Assembly (NCBI RefSeq): GCF_900115135.1
Contig: NZ_FOVK01000001.1
Coordinates: forward strand, 124,001-188,000
Direction of reading: 5' to 3'
DNA: 64,000 bases
Source: Proteiniclasticum ruminis
Lineage (GTDB): Bacteria > Bacillota > Clostridia > Clostridiales > Clostridiaceae
Made by a program: the position numbers and the translations under genes. The notes beneath the pieces were generated by a model. It ran no database searches and was not told the DNA's origin. It worked only from the letters and a program-made list of their open reading frames with translations. Position 1 is the stretch's first letter, and every line of letters starts with the position of its first letter. This document shows positions 34,957 through 43,494 of this stretch, in pieces.

Positions 34957-36377
34957 AGTACGGTGATGCCCATTTTGCTCTTGCTGGCAGATTTCAATAT
35001 GCCACTGCCCTGAAACAGGTCACATAGAAGCCTGACTTCTTTTTCTCCAATCCGCTCTCCTGGAAGAAGCACCGGAATGCCTGGGGGGTATGGCGTGATG
35101 GTTTCAGCAGATATTCTGCCAAAAGCATCTTTTACAGGGATCTCTTCCTTCTCCAGAAACAGTATTTCTTCCATATCATAAAGAAGCTCCAGATCTTCAC
35201 TGTAGTGCAGAATGAATGGTGAAACCGGGCTGGCCCATAGTTTTTCATTCTCCATCTTTATGGCAGCCAGCGCTTCTGGAAGCCTTTCCAGATCGTCTTT
35301 TCCGTCAAAGGGAGAGAGGATAAAGACTATGCTACTTCCAAGGGTCATTTCCGCTTGGATCCTATGTTTTTTTCTCAGCTCTCCCATGAGAAATTCACCG
35401 GGTAAGGGTGTTTTTATCACAAGTCGTGTGGCATCGGCGAAGGCATCCTCTTTACCATACACATCCACCTGAGGGATGCGGGTAAGTTTTTCCCGAAGAA
35501 GTCCTACTTCTCTGAAAAGCTCATCATAGAGTGCTTTGCCTTCTTCTTCCATAATCGCCCGGGCGTTTTCCATAGACGCCAGCATGGTATAGGAAGGACT
35601 GCTGGTCTGAAACACCCGCAGATAGTGACGGATTCTTGATCGTTCGCTTTCCTGAAGATCCTCAGATAAGTTCAGCACTGCCCCTTGGGTCAGCACTGGA
35701 AGGGTTTTATGAAAACTCACAGAGGAAACATGGGCTCCCATGAACATGGCCGTGGGAGGCAGCTGATCTGAAAATGCGAAATGAGCACCGTGGGCTTCAT
35801 CCACAATGAGGTAAAGACTGCGCCTTTTTAGGAATTGGGAAATTTCCTTCAGTGGTGCCACCTTTCCATAATAATTGGGGGAGGTGAGTATCACAGCTTT
35901 TAACAAGGGATACTTCTCACAGGCTTCTTTGATATCCGTCAAATCAGGCGGCAATGGCAACGCCCATTCCGGATCTTGCTTCGGTTTTATGAACCTGGGT
36001 TTCAGGCCTCTTAATCCCAACGCCTGGAACACACTCTGATGGCAGCTTCTTTCAAGAAGCACCTCATCTCCTGGCCGAAGAAGACCAAAAATCATGGCAT
36101 AGTTCGCTGCGGTGGAGCCGTTGACACAATAGCAGCTCTCTTTGGACCCCATGGCCTTTGCAAGCAGAATCTGGGATGCCTTGATGCTCTCCTCCGGATA
36201 ATGCAGATGGTCTGTCCCGTCGATTTCCGTCACATCAAAGTCATAAAGATGCTCTTGAAGAAACGCAAGAGAAGGGATCCTTTTCCCGTTTCTGTGTCCA
36301 GGCATGTGAAACCGTGAGGTTTCTTCGTTCGTATAAGCTTCAAGTGCTTTGATCAGAGGCCGCTTTTCCATGTCCAT
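34950..36377 (-). CDS. Orn/Lys/Arg decarboxylase-family PLP enzyme
   Basis: 475 residues, ATG 36377 immediately after the SCIFF maturase stop (TAAATG), so translation is coupled. Family motifs: RFHMPGHRNGK, CYCVNGSTAANYA, IVDEAHGAHF and the PLP lysine in SVSFHKTLPVLTQGA. The length fits the short YaaO/SpeA-like group, not the 700-residue inducible decarboxylases. Likely substrates are arginine, lysine or ornithine; sequence alone does not choose. Its coupling to the SCIFF maturase is common gene order in some clostridia and need not mean a joint function. Confidence 0.92.
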   Translation of the reverse strand: MDMEKRPLIKALEAYTNEETSRFHMPGHRNGKRIPSLAFLQEHLYDFDVTEIDGTDHLHYPEESIKASQILLAKAMGSKESCYCVNGSTAANYAMIFGLLRPGDEVLLERSCHQSVFQALGLRGLKPRFIKPKQDPEWALPLPPDLTDIKEACEKYPLLKAVILTSPNYYGKVAPLKEISQFLKRRSLYLIVDEAHGAHFAFSDQLPPTAMFMGAHVSSVSFHKTLPVLTQGAVLNLSEDLQESERSRIRHYLRVFQTSSPSYTMLASMENARAIMEEEGKALYDELFREVGLLREKLTRIPQVDVYGKEDAFADATRLVIKTPLPGEFLMGELRKKHRIQAEMTLGSSIVFILSPFDGKDDLERLPEALAAIKMENEKLWASPVSPFILHYSEDLELLYDMEEILFLEKEEIPVKDAFGRISAETITPYPPGIPVLLPGERIGEKEVRLLCDLFQGSGILKSASKSKMGITVLK

Positions 36378-37787
36378 TTAGAGGAACAGCACCTTTTCTT
36401 CGGGCGCTTCCTCCTCTTCACTGAGCATTCTTTTTGCCTCTACCATGATGGCACATTCCAGTCTTTTTCTCTGCATCTCGCAACCGATTCTATAAGGCTT
36501 CAGAATGTCGCCATTAAAGCTGAGGGCATTGGCGTGACATCCTCCAGAGCAGTAGAACTTGGAGAAACAGGTTTTACAGTCTTCTTTGTGATAGATATGC
36601 GCTTCTTTAAACATAGATTGCATTTCTTTGGGAAGTGTCAGATCCTCTTCATAAAGATTTCCCATCTTGTAGGCTTCATTTCCCACAAACTGATGGCATG
36701 GATAAAGATCGCCTTCTGGGGTGATGCAAAGATACTCTGTTCCTGCACCGCACCCGGAAATCCTTTTGATGACACAAGGACCTTGAGTCAGATCCACCAT
36801 GAAGTGGAAGAAGCTGAACGGATCCTTTTTCTCCTTGAGATCTGCATAGTACACTGCAAGTTTTTCATACTCTTCCAGAATTTTGGGCAGATCCTCTTCC
36901 CGGATGGCATAGGGATTCTCCTCCGAAGAAACCACAGGCTCCATGGAGGTATGGACAAATCCAAGTTCTTTAAAATGCTTCACATCTTCTGAAAAATCCA
37001 GGCTGTCCCGGGTAAAGGTGCCTCGGATATAATAGCTTTTATTGCCTCTTTTCTCAATGAGCTTCTGGTACTTTGGCACAATCACATCATAGCTTCCTTT
37101 TCCAGTGAGGGTCAGTCTCATATCATCATTGATCTGTTTTCTTCCATCCAGAGAAAGCACTGCATTGTCCATATGGGTATTGATGAACTCGATGGCTTCC
37201 TCATTGAGAAGCACACCATTGGTGGTGATGGTGAAACGGAAATTCTTATGATATTCTTTTTCCAGCTCTCTGCCGTAGTGCACCAGGTCCTTCACCACCT
37301 GGAAATTCATGAGCGGTTCGCCGCCAAAGAAATCCACCTCAAGGTTTCTTCTGCTACCGGAATTTTTCACTAGATACTCCAGCGCTTTTTTCCCAGTCTC
37401 AAGAGGCATCAGACATTTCTTTCCGCCAAAATCCCCTTGTTTTGCAAAGCAGTATTTACACATAAGATTGCAGTCATGAGCAATATTAAGGCAGAGGGCT
37501 TTAACCACAGGTTTTCTGTTTTTCATAAAGTCCATGGTCTCATACGCATCTTCTGTATATAAAAGGCCATCCTCTTCGAGGGTTCTGATTTCATCATAGG
37601 CAGAAGCCAGCTCTTCCTGAGGATATCTGGAAAGCTTCTCCATAACCTCCTGAAGAGATCTTTTTCCATCCCGAATTTCTTCATAAAAGTCCAGCATGTC
37701 ATAGGTGATTTCATCCAGGACATGCACAGAGCCACCATTGATGTCCATGGCAATGTGTACGCCGTTCATCGTAAATTTATGTATCAT
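36378..37787 (-). CDS. SCIFF thioether-forming radical SAM maturase
   Basis: 469 residues, ATG 37787. Residues 1-90 hold a RiPP-recognition-like winged region. The radical SAM cluster motif is CNLMCKYC (CxxxCxxC). The C-terminal SPASM/twitch cysteines are in CGAGTEYLCI, GDLYPCHQF, CKTCFSKFYCSGGCHA. This matches the six-cysteine-peptide maturases (CteB/Tte1186 type), which install Cys-to-Thr thioethers in the SCIFF peptide. The precursor is encoded 90 bases upstream on the same strand. No protease or transporter gene lies in the cluster. Confidence 0.95.
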   Translation of the reverse strand: MIHKFTMNGVHIAMDINGGSVHVLDEITYDMLDFYEEIRDGKRSLQEVMEKLSRYPQEELASAYDEIRTLEEDGLLYTEDAYETMDFMKNRKPVVKALCLNIAHDCNLMCKYCFAKQGDFGGKKCLMPLETGKKALEYLVKNSGSRRNLEVDFFGGEPLMNFQVVKDLVHYGRELEKEYHKNFRFTITTNGVLLNEEAIEFINTHMDNAVLSLDGRKQINDDMRLTLTGKGSYDVIVPKYQKLIEKRGNKSYYIRGTFTRDSLDFSEDVKHFKELGFVHTSMEPVVSSEENPYAIREEDLPKILEEYEKLAVYYADLKEKKDPFSFFHFMVDLTQGPCVIKRISGCGAGTEYLCITPEGDLYPCHQFVGNEAYKMGNLYEEDLTLPKEMQSMFKEAHIYHKEDCKTCFSKFYCSGGCHANALSFNGDILKPYRIGCEMQRKRLECAIMVEAKRMLSEEEEAPEEKVLFL

Positions 37788-37828
37788 TTTTATCTGTTGC
37801 CTCCTTCAGGGCTTGTTGATTCAAGAGA

Positions 37829-37862
37829 AAAGGGAAGGGTCTATACCATAAACCTTCCCTTT
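37829..37862 (-). terminator. Intercistronic hairpin (attenuator-like) between SCIFF peptide and maturase
   Basis: Minus strand AAAGGGAAGG / CCTTCCCTTT with a 14-base loop, followed by a pyrimidine run. It lies 16 bases after the SCIFF stop. It may be a leaky terminator setting high peptide to enzyme ratio, or a 3' stabiliser. Confidence 0.65.
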
Positions 37863-37877
37863 AGGGTCTTTGCGTTC

Positions 37878-38027
37878 CTATCTGTCCAGATTTTCACATT
37901 CCTGATTCGCTACGGTACAGGATGTTTTGCAGGCAGACTGGCAGGATGTCTGGCATTCGCCGCATCCGCCCTTGGCAACGCTCTTCTTTAGAGTGCTTTT
38001 GGTCAAGGTCTTAATGTGCTTTTTCAT
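37878..38027 (-). CDS. SCIFF six-cysteine RiPP precursor peptide
   Basis: 49 residues, ATG 38027, with AGGAGG seven bases upstream; an ATG seven bases nearer the ribosome site is out of frame. It has a basic leader (MKKHIKTLTK) and then a core with six cysteines at 22, 25, 29, 33, 37 and 44 (GGCGECQTSCQSACKTSC). This is the near-invariant SCIFF sequence of Clostridia. It is the expected substrate of the adjacent radical SAM maturase. The gene is too short for many gene callers. Its biological role is unknown. Confidence 0.96.
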   Translation of the reverse strand: MKKHIKTLTKSTLKKSVAKGGCGECQTSCQSACKTSCTVANQECENLDR

Positions 38028-38056
38028 ATTCATTCCTCCTCTAAATTAGCGTTACA

Positions 38057-38085
38057 ATTATATCATATACAGGCATCATTGACCA
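38057..38085 (-). promoter_or_regulatory. Promoter of the SCIFF operon
   Basis: On the minus strand, TGGTCA and TATAAT are 17 bases apart, the -10 with a TGA extension, 30 bases before the SCIFF ATG. A short dyad CAAGTT-ccga-AACTTG lies just upstream at 38104-38119. Confidence 0.65.
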
Positions 38086-38199
38086 TAAAATGACAAATTT
38101 TATCAAGTTCCGAAACTTGAGAAATCTACTTCCATTGGTGCGCAACGTTTCTATCGGTTCTCTTCAGGACATCTCCTCTGGTGTAATTGTTTTCCTTTC

Positions 38200-38228
38200 T
38201 TGAAATCCATCCACAATTGCATCATAAT
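38200..38228 (+). promoter_or_regulatory. Promoter of the SGNH hydrolase / IclR genes
   Basis: TTGAAA (38200-38205) and CATAAT (38223-38228) are 17 bases apart, 40 bases before ATG 38268. Confidence 0.6.
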
Positions 38229-38267
38229 AAAAATGATAACAATTGAAAGACCGAAAAGGAGACACCT

Positions 38268-38918
38268 ATGCAGCGAAGAATTTTATGTTTTGGAGACTCA
38301 AACACATGGGGATATAATGCGGAAGATGAAAGCAGGTTTGAAAAAGGAGTCCGTTGGACCTCACTGCTTCAGGATAATCTAGGAGAAGAGTATGACATCA
38401 TCGAGGAAGGACTCAGCGGAAGAACCGCATCCTGTGATGATCCGCTTTTTGAAGGTCTCAACGGATACAGCTACATCTATCCTTGCATTATGAGCCACAG
38501 ACCCCTGGATCTGATCATCATCACTTTGGGCACCAATGATGCCAAAGAACGTTTTGCTCTGACACCACTGAACATTGCCATGGGAATCATCCGACTGGCG
38601 GGAAGAGTAAAGAACACCATGACCGGCAGGGACGGGAAGGACCCGGAGATTCTCATTGTAGCACCTGCACCCATCGGCCCTCTATATAAGGAAAAGAATG
38701 CGTTCCATTCCATGGGCAGGGAGTCCGATCTGAAAACAAAGGAGATGATTCCATTTTTGCACACCATGGCGAAAGAAGCGGGATATCATTTCATCTCTGC
38801 TGGAAACCATCTTTCCATGGGAGAAGTGGATCATATGCATCTGAACGCAGAAGGTCATAAAAAAATGGCGGAGCTTTTGGAAAAGAAAGTCCGCGAGATC
38901 TTAAAGGTCAGGGGGTGA
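38268..38918 (+). CDS. SGNH/GDSL-family hydrolase (arylesterase-like)
   Basis: 216 residues, ATG 38268 after AAAGGAGA. Block I FGDSNTWGY carries the catalytic Ser, block II is GLSGRT, block III TLGTNDAK carries Asn, and block V VDHMHLNAEG carries Asp and His. There is no signal peptide, so it is cytoplasmic. The closest-looking group is the arylesterase/acyl esterase SGNH enzymes. Four bases separate it from the IclR gene, so they are one operon; it could deacylate a sugar or sugar acid, which is inference from the downstream KDG genes. Confidence 0.9.
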   Translation: MQRRILCFGDSNTWGYNAEDESRFEKGVRWTSLLQDNLGEEYDIIEEGLSGRTASCDDPLFEGLNGYSYIYPCIMSHRPLDLIIITLGTNDAKERFALTPLNIAMGIIRLAGRVKNTMTGRDGKDPEILIVAPAPIGPLYKEKNAFHSMGRESDLKTKEMIPFLHTMAKEAGYHFISAGNHLSMGEVDHMHLNAEGHKKMAELLEKKVREILKVRG

Positions 38919-38922
38919 GATT

Positions 38923-39690
38923 GTGGCAGATACCGTTCAGTCTATAGACAGAGCGCTCTCTCTTTTAGAGATTCTGTCCTCCTCCAAGGAGGGGATGGGT
39001 CTTCTGGAGCTGGGAGAGGCTTCCGGTCTTTCCAAAGGTACGGTGCACAGACTTTTATATACCCTCATGGAAAACGGATATGTGAAGCAGCAGGAAAAAA
39101 CAGGGAAATACCAGCTGACCATGAAGATGTTTGTCTTAGGAGCCAAACCTGTGGAGAAAATGGATGTGCTGAGAGTAGCACGTCCATACCTTGAGAAGCT
39201 CCGGGACCTTTCTCAGGAAGTGGTCCATCTGGTGCTTCCCGATGGATATGAGATCCTTTATGTGGATAAAGTGGAGACCGAAAACACCATCCGCATGTAC
39301 TCCAACATCGGAAAGCGGGGCACTCTATATGCCACCTCCGTTGGCAAGGCAATGCTCTCGTATTATCCGGAAGAAGAAGTACAAAAACTCTGGCCCCATA
39401 TGGCTGTTCATAAGCTGACGGAGTATACCATCACAGAGCTTCCAGATTTTCTTCAGGAGCTGAAGAATATCCGTAAAAATGGGTTTGCACTAGACCGGGA
39501 AGAGAATGAGCTGGGGGTTCAATGCATGGGGGCGGCGATTCTTGATTATACGGATACTCCCGTGGCCGCATTCAGTATTTCCGGACCCGTTCAGCGTATG
39601 ACAGAAGAAAAGATCTCCTCATTAAAAGAAGCGATGTTGGAAACCAAACGTAAAATTTCAGAAGAATTGGGTCACTACAAAAATATCTGA
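38923..39690 (+). CDS. IclR-family regulator (KdgR-like)
   Basis: 255 residues, GTG 38923 preceded by AGGGGGTGA. The N-terminal winged helix is ALSLLEILSSSKEG ... GLSKGTVHRLLYTLMENG. The C-terminal effector domain has GKAMLSYYPEEE and NELGVQCMGAAI, as in IclR proteins binding small carboxylates. It stands before eda and two sugar-acid kinases, whose promoter carries TGGAA/TTCCA dyads, so it is probably the 2-keto-3-deoxygluconate-responsive repressor of that operon. Confidence 0.92.
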   Translation: MADTVQSIDRALSLLEILSSSKEGMGLLELGEASGLSKGTVHRLLYTLMENGYVKQQEKTGKYQLTMKMFVLGAKPVEKMDVLRVARPYLEKLRDLSQEVVHLVLPDGYEILYVDKVETENTIRMYSNIGKRGTLYATSVGKAMLSYYPEEEVQKLWPHMAVHKLTEYTITELPDFLQELKNIRKNGFALDREENELGVQCMGAAILDYTDTPVAAFSISGPVQRMTEEKISSLKEAMLETKRKISEELGHYKNI

Positions 39691-39708
39691 AAATCTTCCA
39701 TAAACCGA

Positions 39709-39780
39709 TTGCATGTAAACGGGTTATGGAGTAAAATAAACTTGCATTCAAATTATGGAACCATGTTCCACTATGTGGAA
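39709..39780 (+). promoter_or_regulatory. Promoter and IclR/KdgR-type operators before eda
   Basis: TTGCAT (39709-39714) and TAAAAT (39732-39737) are 17 bases apart. Downstream lie two overlapping dyads sharing TTCCA: TGGAA-ccatg-TTCCA (39756-39770) and TTCCA-ctatg-TGGAA (39766-39780). The promoter is itself flanked by near-complementary TCCATAAACC and GGGTTATGGA. The operators follow the expected transcription start, a roadblock position. Confidence 0.72.
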
Positions 39781-39801
39781 CTGAAATAAAGGAGGCCTAT
39801 T

Positions 39802-40446
39802 ATGATCCCAAAAATTGAAACCCTCACCAGAATCATGAACGCAGGAATTGTTGCGGTGGTTCGTGCAGACAGCGAGGAACAGGCAGAAAAAATAAGCAAA
39901 GCGTGTATTGAAGGTGGTGTCCCTGCCATCGAAGTGACTTTTACCGTTCCTGGTGCACAGTATGTGATTTCTTCCTTGAAGAAGAAGTTCCCCAAAGAGG
40001 CGCTCATTGTTGGGGCAGGCACAGTGCTTGACTCAGAAACTGCTAGAATTGCCATTCTTGCCGGTGCAGAATATATTGTTAGTCCTGGATTTGATCCAGA
40101 AACCGCAAGACTCTGCAACAGATACCAGATTCCTTATATGGCCGGATGTATGACACTGACCGAAATCATCACTGCCATGGAAGCGGGTGTGGATGTCATA
40201 AAAGTATTCCCAGGCAGTGCATTTGGACCAGACTTCATCAAAGCCATCAAAGGACCTCTGCCACAGACAGTGCTGATGCCCACAGGTGGTGTGAGCCTTG
40301 ACAATGTGGACCAGTGGATCAAGAACGGCTGCGTTGCTGTAGGGGTAGGCGGAGAGCTTACTGGCCCAGCAAAGAAAGGCGAATATGAAAAAATCACAGA
40401 AATCGCCAAAGAGTTCGTTGAAAAAATCAAAGAAGCCAGAAAATAA
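39802..40446 (+). CDS. eda: KDPG/KHG aldolase
   Basis: 214 residues, ATG 39802 after AAGGAGG. Catalytic Glu lies in AIEVTFTVPGA and the Schiff-base Lys in DVIKVFPGSAFG; GAGTVLD and PTGGVS complete the phosphate site. It splits 2-keto-3-deoxy-6-phosphogluconate into pyruvate and glyceraldehyde-3-phosphate. It forms one operon with two PfkB kinases downstream (gaps of 20 and 3 bases). No dehydratase or transporter for hexuronates is in the window. Confidence 0.95.
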   Translation: MIPKIETLTRIMNAGIVAVVRADSEEQAEKISKACIEGGVPAIEVTFTVPGAQYVISSLKKKFPKEALIVGAGTVLDSETARIAILAGAEYIVSPGFDPETARLCNRYQIPYMAGCMTLTEIITAMEAGVDVIKVFPGSAFGPDFIKAIKGPLPQTVLMPTGGVSLDNVDQWIKNGCVAVGVGGELTGPAKKGEYEKITEIAKEFVEKIKEARK

Positions 40447-40466
40447 AGAGTAGAAGGAGCAGGAAT

Positions 40467-41489
40467 ATGAAAAGAGTAGTTACCCTTGGAGAGATCATGT
40501 TAAGACTCTCTACCCCAGGATTTGAAAGATTTGTCCAGGCGGACAGTTTTGATGTCTGTTATGGAGGAGGAGAAGCCAACTGCTGTGTTTCCTTATCCAA
40601 CTATGGTCTGGAAACCAGATTTGTCACAAAAGTGCCAGACAATGAGATCGGACAAAGCGCAGTCAATTCTTTGAGAAGATATGGTGTGGATACCAGTTTC
40701 ATCCCAAGAGGCGGAGACCGACTTGGCATTTATTTCCTGGAATCCGGTGCTTCCCAGAGACCTTCCAAGGTTATTTATGACAGAGCTCACGCAGCCATTG
40801 CAGAAGCAAAAAGTGATGAATTTGATTGGGATGGTATCTTTGAAGGTGCTGACTGGTTCCATTTCACAGGCATCACCCCAGCACTGAGCGATGCAGCAGC
40901 AGAGCTGACTCTGGCCGCGCTGAAAGCAGCCAAGGCAAAGGGCATCACTGTTTCTGTAGATCTTAATTACAGAAAGAAACTCTGGAGTCAGGCTAAGGCA
41001 CAGGAAGTCATGACTAAGCTTATGGAGTACGTGGATGTATGCATCGGTAACGAAGAGGATGCAGAAAAAGTCTTCGGCATCAAAGCGCAAGGCACCGATA
41101 TCCATAAGGGGGAGATCAATCACGTTGCCTATGAGGAAGTTGCAAAGCAGATCATTGAAAAGTTCAATGTGAAGCTTGTGGCGTCCACCTTAAGAGAAAG
41201 CTATTCCGCCAGCGACAACGGCTGGTCTGCCATTTTGTTTGATGGAGAAAAGTCCTACCTTTCCAAGAAGTATGACCTTAGAATCGTAGACCGTGTAGGT
41301 GGAGGGGATTCCTTTGCATCCGGACTCATCTATGGTCTGGTGACTGAGCTGCCTTATCAGGAAGCTCTGGAATTTGCTGTGGCAGCCTCTGCGCTGAAGC
41401 ATACCATCCCTGGAGACACCAATCACGTGTCTAAAGAAGAAGTGCTGACCCTGATGGGCGGAGACGGCTCAGGCAGAGTACAGAGGTAG
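40467..41489 (+). CDS. PfkB-family sugar kinase, probable 2-keto-3-deoxygluconate kinase
   Basis: 340 residues, ATG 40467 after AAGGAG. The N-terminal signature is GEIMLRLSTPGFERF with GGGEANCCVSLSNYGL; the C-terminal one VDRVGGGDSFASGLIYGL carries the catalytic Asp. Genes of this type next to eda phosphorylate KDG to KDPG. The chain has an insert near 220-235 relative to the next kinase. A second PfkB kinase follows, so one of the pair may use another sugar acid. Confidence 0.88.
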   Translation: MKRVVTLGEIMLRLSTPGFERFVQADSFDVCYGGGEANCCVSLSNYGLETRFVTKVPDNEIGQSAVNSLRRYGVDTSFIPRGGDRLGIYFLESGASQRPSKVIYDRAHAAIAEAKSDEFDWDGIFEGADWFHFTGITPALSDAAAELTLAALKAAKAKGITVSVDLNYRKKLWSQAKAQEVMTKLMEYVDVCIGNEEDAEKVFGIKAQGTDIHKGEINHVAYEEVAKQIIEKFNVKLVASTLRESYSASDNGWSAILFDGEKSYLSKKYDLRIVDRVGGGDSFASGLIYGLVTELPYQEALEFAVAASALKHTIPGDTNHVSKEEVLTLMGGDGSGRVQR

Positions 41490-41492
41490 AAG

Positions 41493-42440
41493 ATGGATGT
41501 AGTGACTTTTGGAGAGACCATGGTGCTCTTCAATCCAGAAACACAAGGTCCACTGAGATATGTGGGCACTTTCACCAAATCCATCGGTGGCGCGGAGTCC
41601 AATGTGGCCATTGCCTTGGCACGACTTGGACACAAAGCTGGATGGTTCTCCAAACTGGGAGATGATGAGTTTGGAAGATACATCAAATCTACCGTCATGG
41701 GAGAAGAAGTGGATGTGTCCAGGGTGAAAAAAGATCCCAAACGCACCACTGGAATTCTCTTCAAAGAGCGTTTTTCCACGGTAAACCCTAACGTGTATTA
41801 CTACAGAAAAGGTTCGGCCGCCAGTCATCTGATGATGGAAGACCTGGATATGGATTACATCGCCAGCGCAAAGATCCTCCATGTCACAGGGATTTCACTT
41901 GCTCTTTCTGAAGAGATGCGTGAGGCTGTATTTTATGCTGTAAGAGAAGCGAAGAAACGTGGTGTGCTGATTTCCTTTGATCCCAACATCCGATTGAAAT
42001 TATGGTCCAAAGAGGAAGCCAGAGAGACCATCCTTGAGATGGTGAAGCTCACAGATCTTCTCTTCCCTGGAAAAGAAGAAGCAGAACTTCTTCTGGGTCT
42101 TACAGAACCAGAAGAAATTGCGGATTCTTTCCTCAATCTAGGTGTTCAGACCGTTGCGCTGAAGCTTGGAAAAAGTGGATGTTATGTGAAAAACAAAGAA
42201 ACAGAAGCCTTCGTACATGGCTACACCGTGGACCATCCAGTGGATACGGTGGGGGCAGGGGATGGATATGCCGCAGGATTTCTTTCCGGCTATCTGGAAA
42301 ATCTCAGCCTGACAGAATGCGCCCAAAGAGCCAATGCAGTAGGTGCCATGGCAACCCTCGTAAAAGGGGATATGGAAGGCTTTCCCTATAAAGATCAGGT
42401 TGAGATCTTTATGGGACTTAAAGACAGCATCGACAGATAA
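41493..42440 (+). CDS. PfkB-family sugar kinase (second of tandem pair)
   Basis: 315 residues, ATG 41493, three bases after the first kinase, with only a weak AGAGG ribosome site, so probably translationally coupled. Signatures are GETMVLFNPETQGPLRYVG, GGAESNVAIALARLGH and VDTVGAGDGYAAGFLSG with the catalytic Asp. The N-terminus is close to Bacillus-type KDG kinase (KdgK), arguably the better KDG kinase of the two. The pair differ too much by eye for a recent duplication. Confidence 0.88.
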   Translation: MDVVTFGETMVLFNPETQGPLRYVGTFTKSIGGAESNVAIALARLGHKAGWFSKLGDDEFGRYIKSTVMGEEVDVSRVKKDPKRTTGILFKERFSTVNPNVYYYRKGSAASHLMMEDLDMDYIASAKILHVTGISLALSEEMREAVFYAVREAKKRGVLISFDPNIRLKLWSKEEARETILEMVKLTDLLFPGKEEAELLLGLTEPEEIADSFLNLGVQTVALKLGKSGCYVKNKETEAFVHGYTVDHPVDTVGAGDGYAAGFLSGYLENLSLTECAQRANAVGAMATLVKGDMEGFPYKDQVEIFMGLKDSIDR

Positions 42441-42474
42441 ACCCGAATCTGTTTATGTATATAGATTTACCCGA

Positions 42475-42526
42475 TCAAAGAACCCTCATAAATTTCCTTT
42501 TCAGGAGATTCTTGGGGGTTCTTTGA
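42475..42526 (+). terminator. Possible terminator of the eda operon
   Basis: TCAAAGAACCC / GGGTTCTTTGA is a perfect 11-base stem with an inner TCCT/AGGA pairing. The T tract is poor, so termination strength is doubtful. Confidence 0.6.
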
Positions 42527-42602
42527 GTGCCGCTTCTTTTCAAAGGAGACAACTCAGGATAAAATAGAAGAAACTGTTTATTTTTTGGGGGGGAGAGAAT
42601 AG

Positions 42603-43457
42603 ATGATGCTTTTTAGTCGAAATGTAAGAGAAAACCCGCAGCTGAAGGAATCCTTCTTTGAACTTGCGAAAGAGGTGTTTGGGATACGGTTTGATTTGTG
42701 GGAAAAAACTGGTGGCTGGACGAGTGCTTACATCCCATACTGCTTTCATGAAGATGGACAAGTTGTTGCCAATGCCTCTGTAAATCTCATGAAGCTGACG
42801 GTGGAGGGCAAAATTTATGATGCAGTCCAGATCGGCACGGTCATGACCAGGAAAGAACATCGCGGACAGGGTCTTTCAGAGAAGCTTCTACGGAAGATCC
42901 TAGGGGATTATGAAGGAAAGACAGATCTCATCTATCTCCTTGCCGATGAGGACGCAATGCCCCTTTATCAAAGGGTTGGTTTTGAAAGGATAAACACTGT
43001 GCGTTGCTTCCTGCCGATAGAGACTTGCGTCAATGAAGGAAACCCGTTGCCTGTGAAAAAGAATATAGAAGATCTCATGGCTCTGAAAAAGTCTTCTTTC
43101 GCCATGACAGACCGGCTTTGGAGCAAAGAGGACAGGCATATTCTTCCTTTTTATTATGTCCACGGATTTCAAGATATGATTCTAGAACCATTATTAGATG
43201 TGACCATCCTGGTCGAAATGGAAGGGGATACCTTTCATCTCTACGATGTGTTGTCACCCGTTAAAGTTTCACTGTCTGAGGTGATCAACAGTATTGTCCC
43301 TCAAAGTGCCCTTCGGGTAGAACTTCACTTTACACCTCAAGAGATGCTTCCTGGACTCTATACAGAACCTGACCCGGATAGTGGTTTCATGGTTCACAAA
43401 TCCAGCAGCGCAGTAATACCAAATAACCTCACCTACCCGACAATCATCACCGCTTGA
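42603..43457 (+). CDS. GNAT acetyltransferase, Eis-like two-domain form
   Basis: 284 residues, ATG 42603 (ATG 42606 follows directly) after a GGGGGGAGAG tract. The acetyl-CoA loop is VMTRKEHRGQGLSEKLL with the usual R/Q-x-x-G-x-G/A pattern; LADEDAMPLYQRVGFERI closes the GNAT core at about residue 140. The C-terminal 140 residues resemble the second half of Eis/DUF4081-like GNATs. Substrate unknown. It has its own transcription unit, ending in a bidirectional terminator. Confidence 0.85.
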   Translation: MMLFSRNVRENPQLKESFFELAKEVFGIRFDLWEKTGGWTSAYIPYCFHEDGQVVANASVNLMKLTVEGKIYDAVQIGTVMTRKEHRGQGLSEKLLRKILGDYEGKTDLIYLLADEDAMPLYQRVGFERINTVRCFLPIETCVNEGNPLPVKKNIEDLMALKKSSFAMTDRLWSKEDRHILPFYYVHGFQDMILEPLLDVTILVEMEGDTFHLYDVLSPVKVSLSEVINSIVPQSALRVELHFTPQEMLPGLYTEPDPDSGFMVHKSSSAVIPNNLTYPTIITA

Positions 43458-43462
43458 AAAAG

Positions 43463-43494
43463 AACGCTGGATTGAAACCAATCCAGCGTTTTTA
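43463..43494. terminator. Bidirectional terminator between convergent GNAT genes
   Basis: AACGCTGGATTG / CAATCCAGCGTT with an AAAC loop, T5 on the plus strand and CTTTTTC on the minus strand. Confidence 0.93.

Noticed and set aside
37722-37991. 89-codon plus-strand frame over the SCIFF region
   Set aside because: It overlaps the SCIFF gene and the start of the maturase in antisense; the minus-strand genes have clear family signatures.
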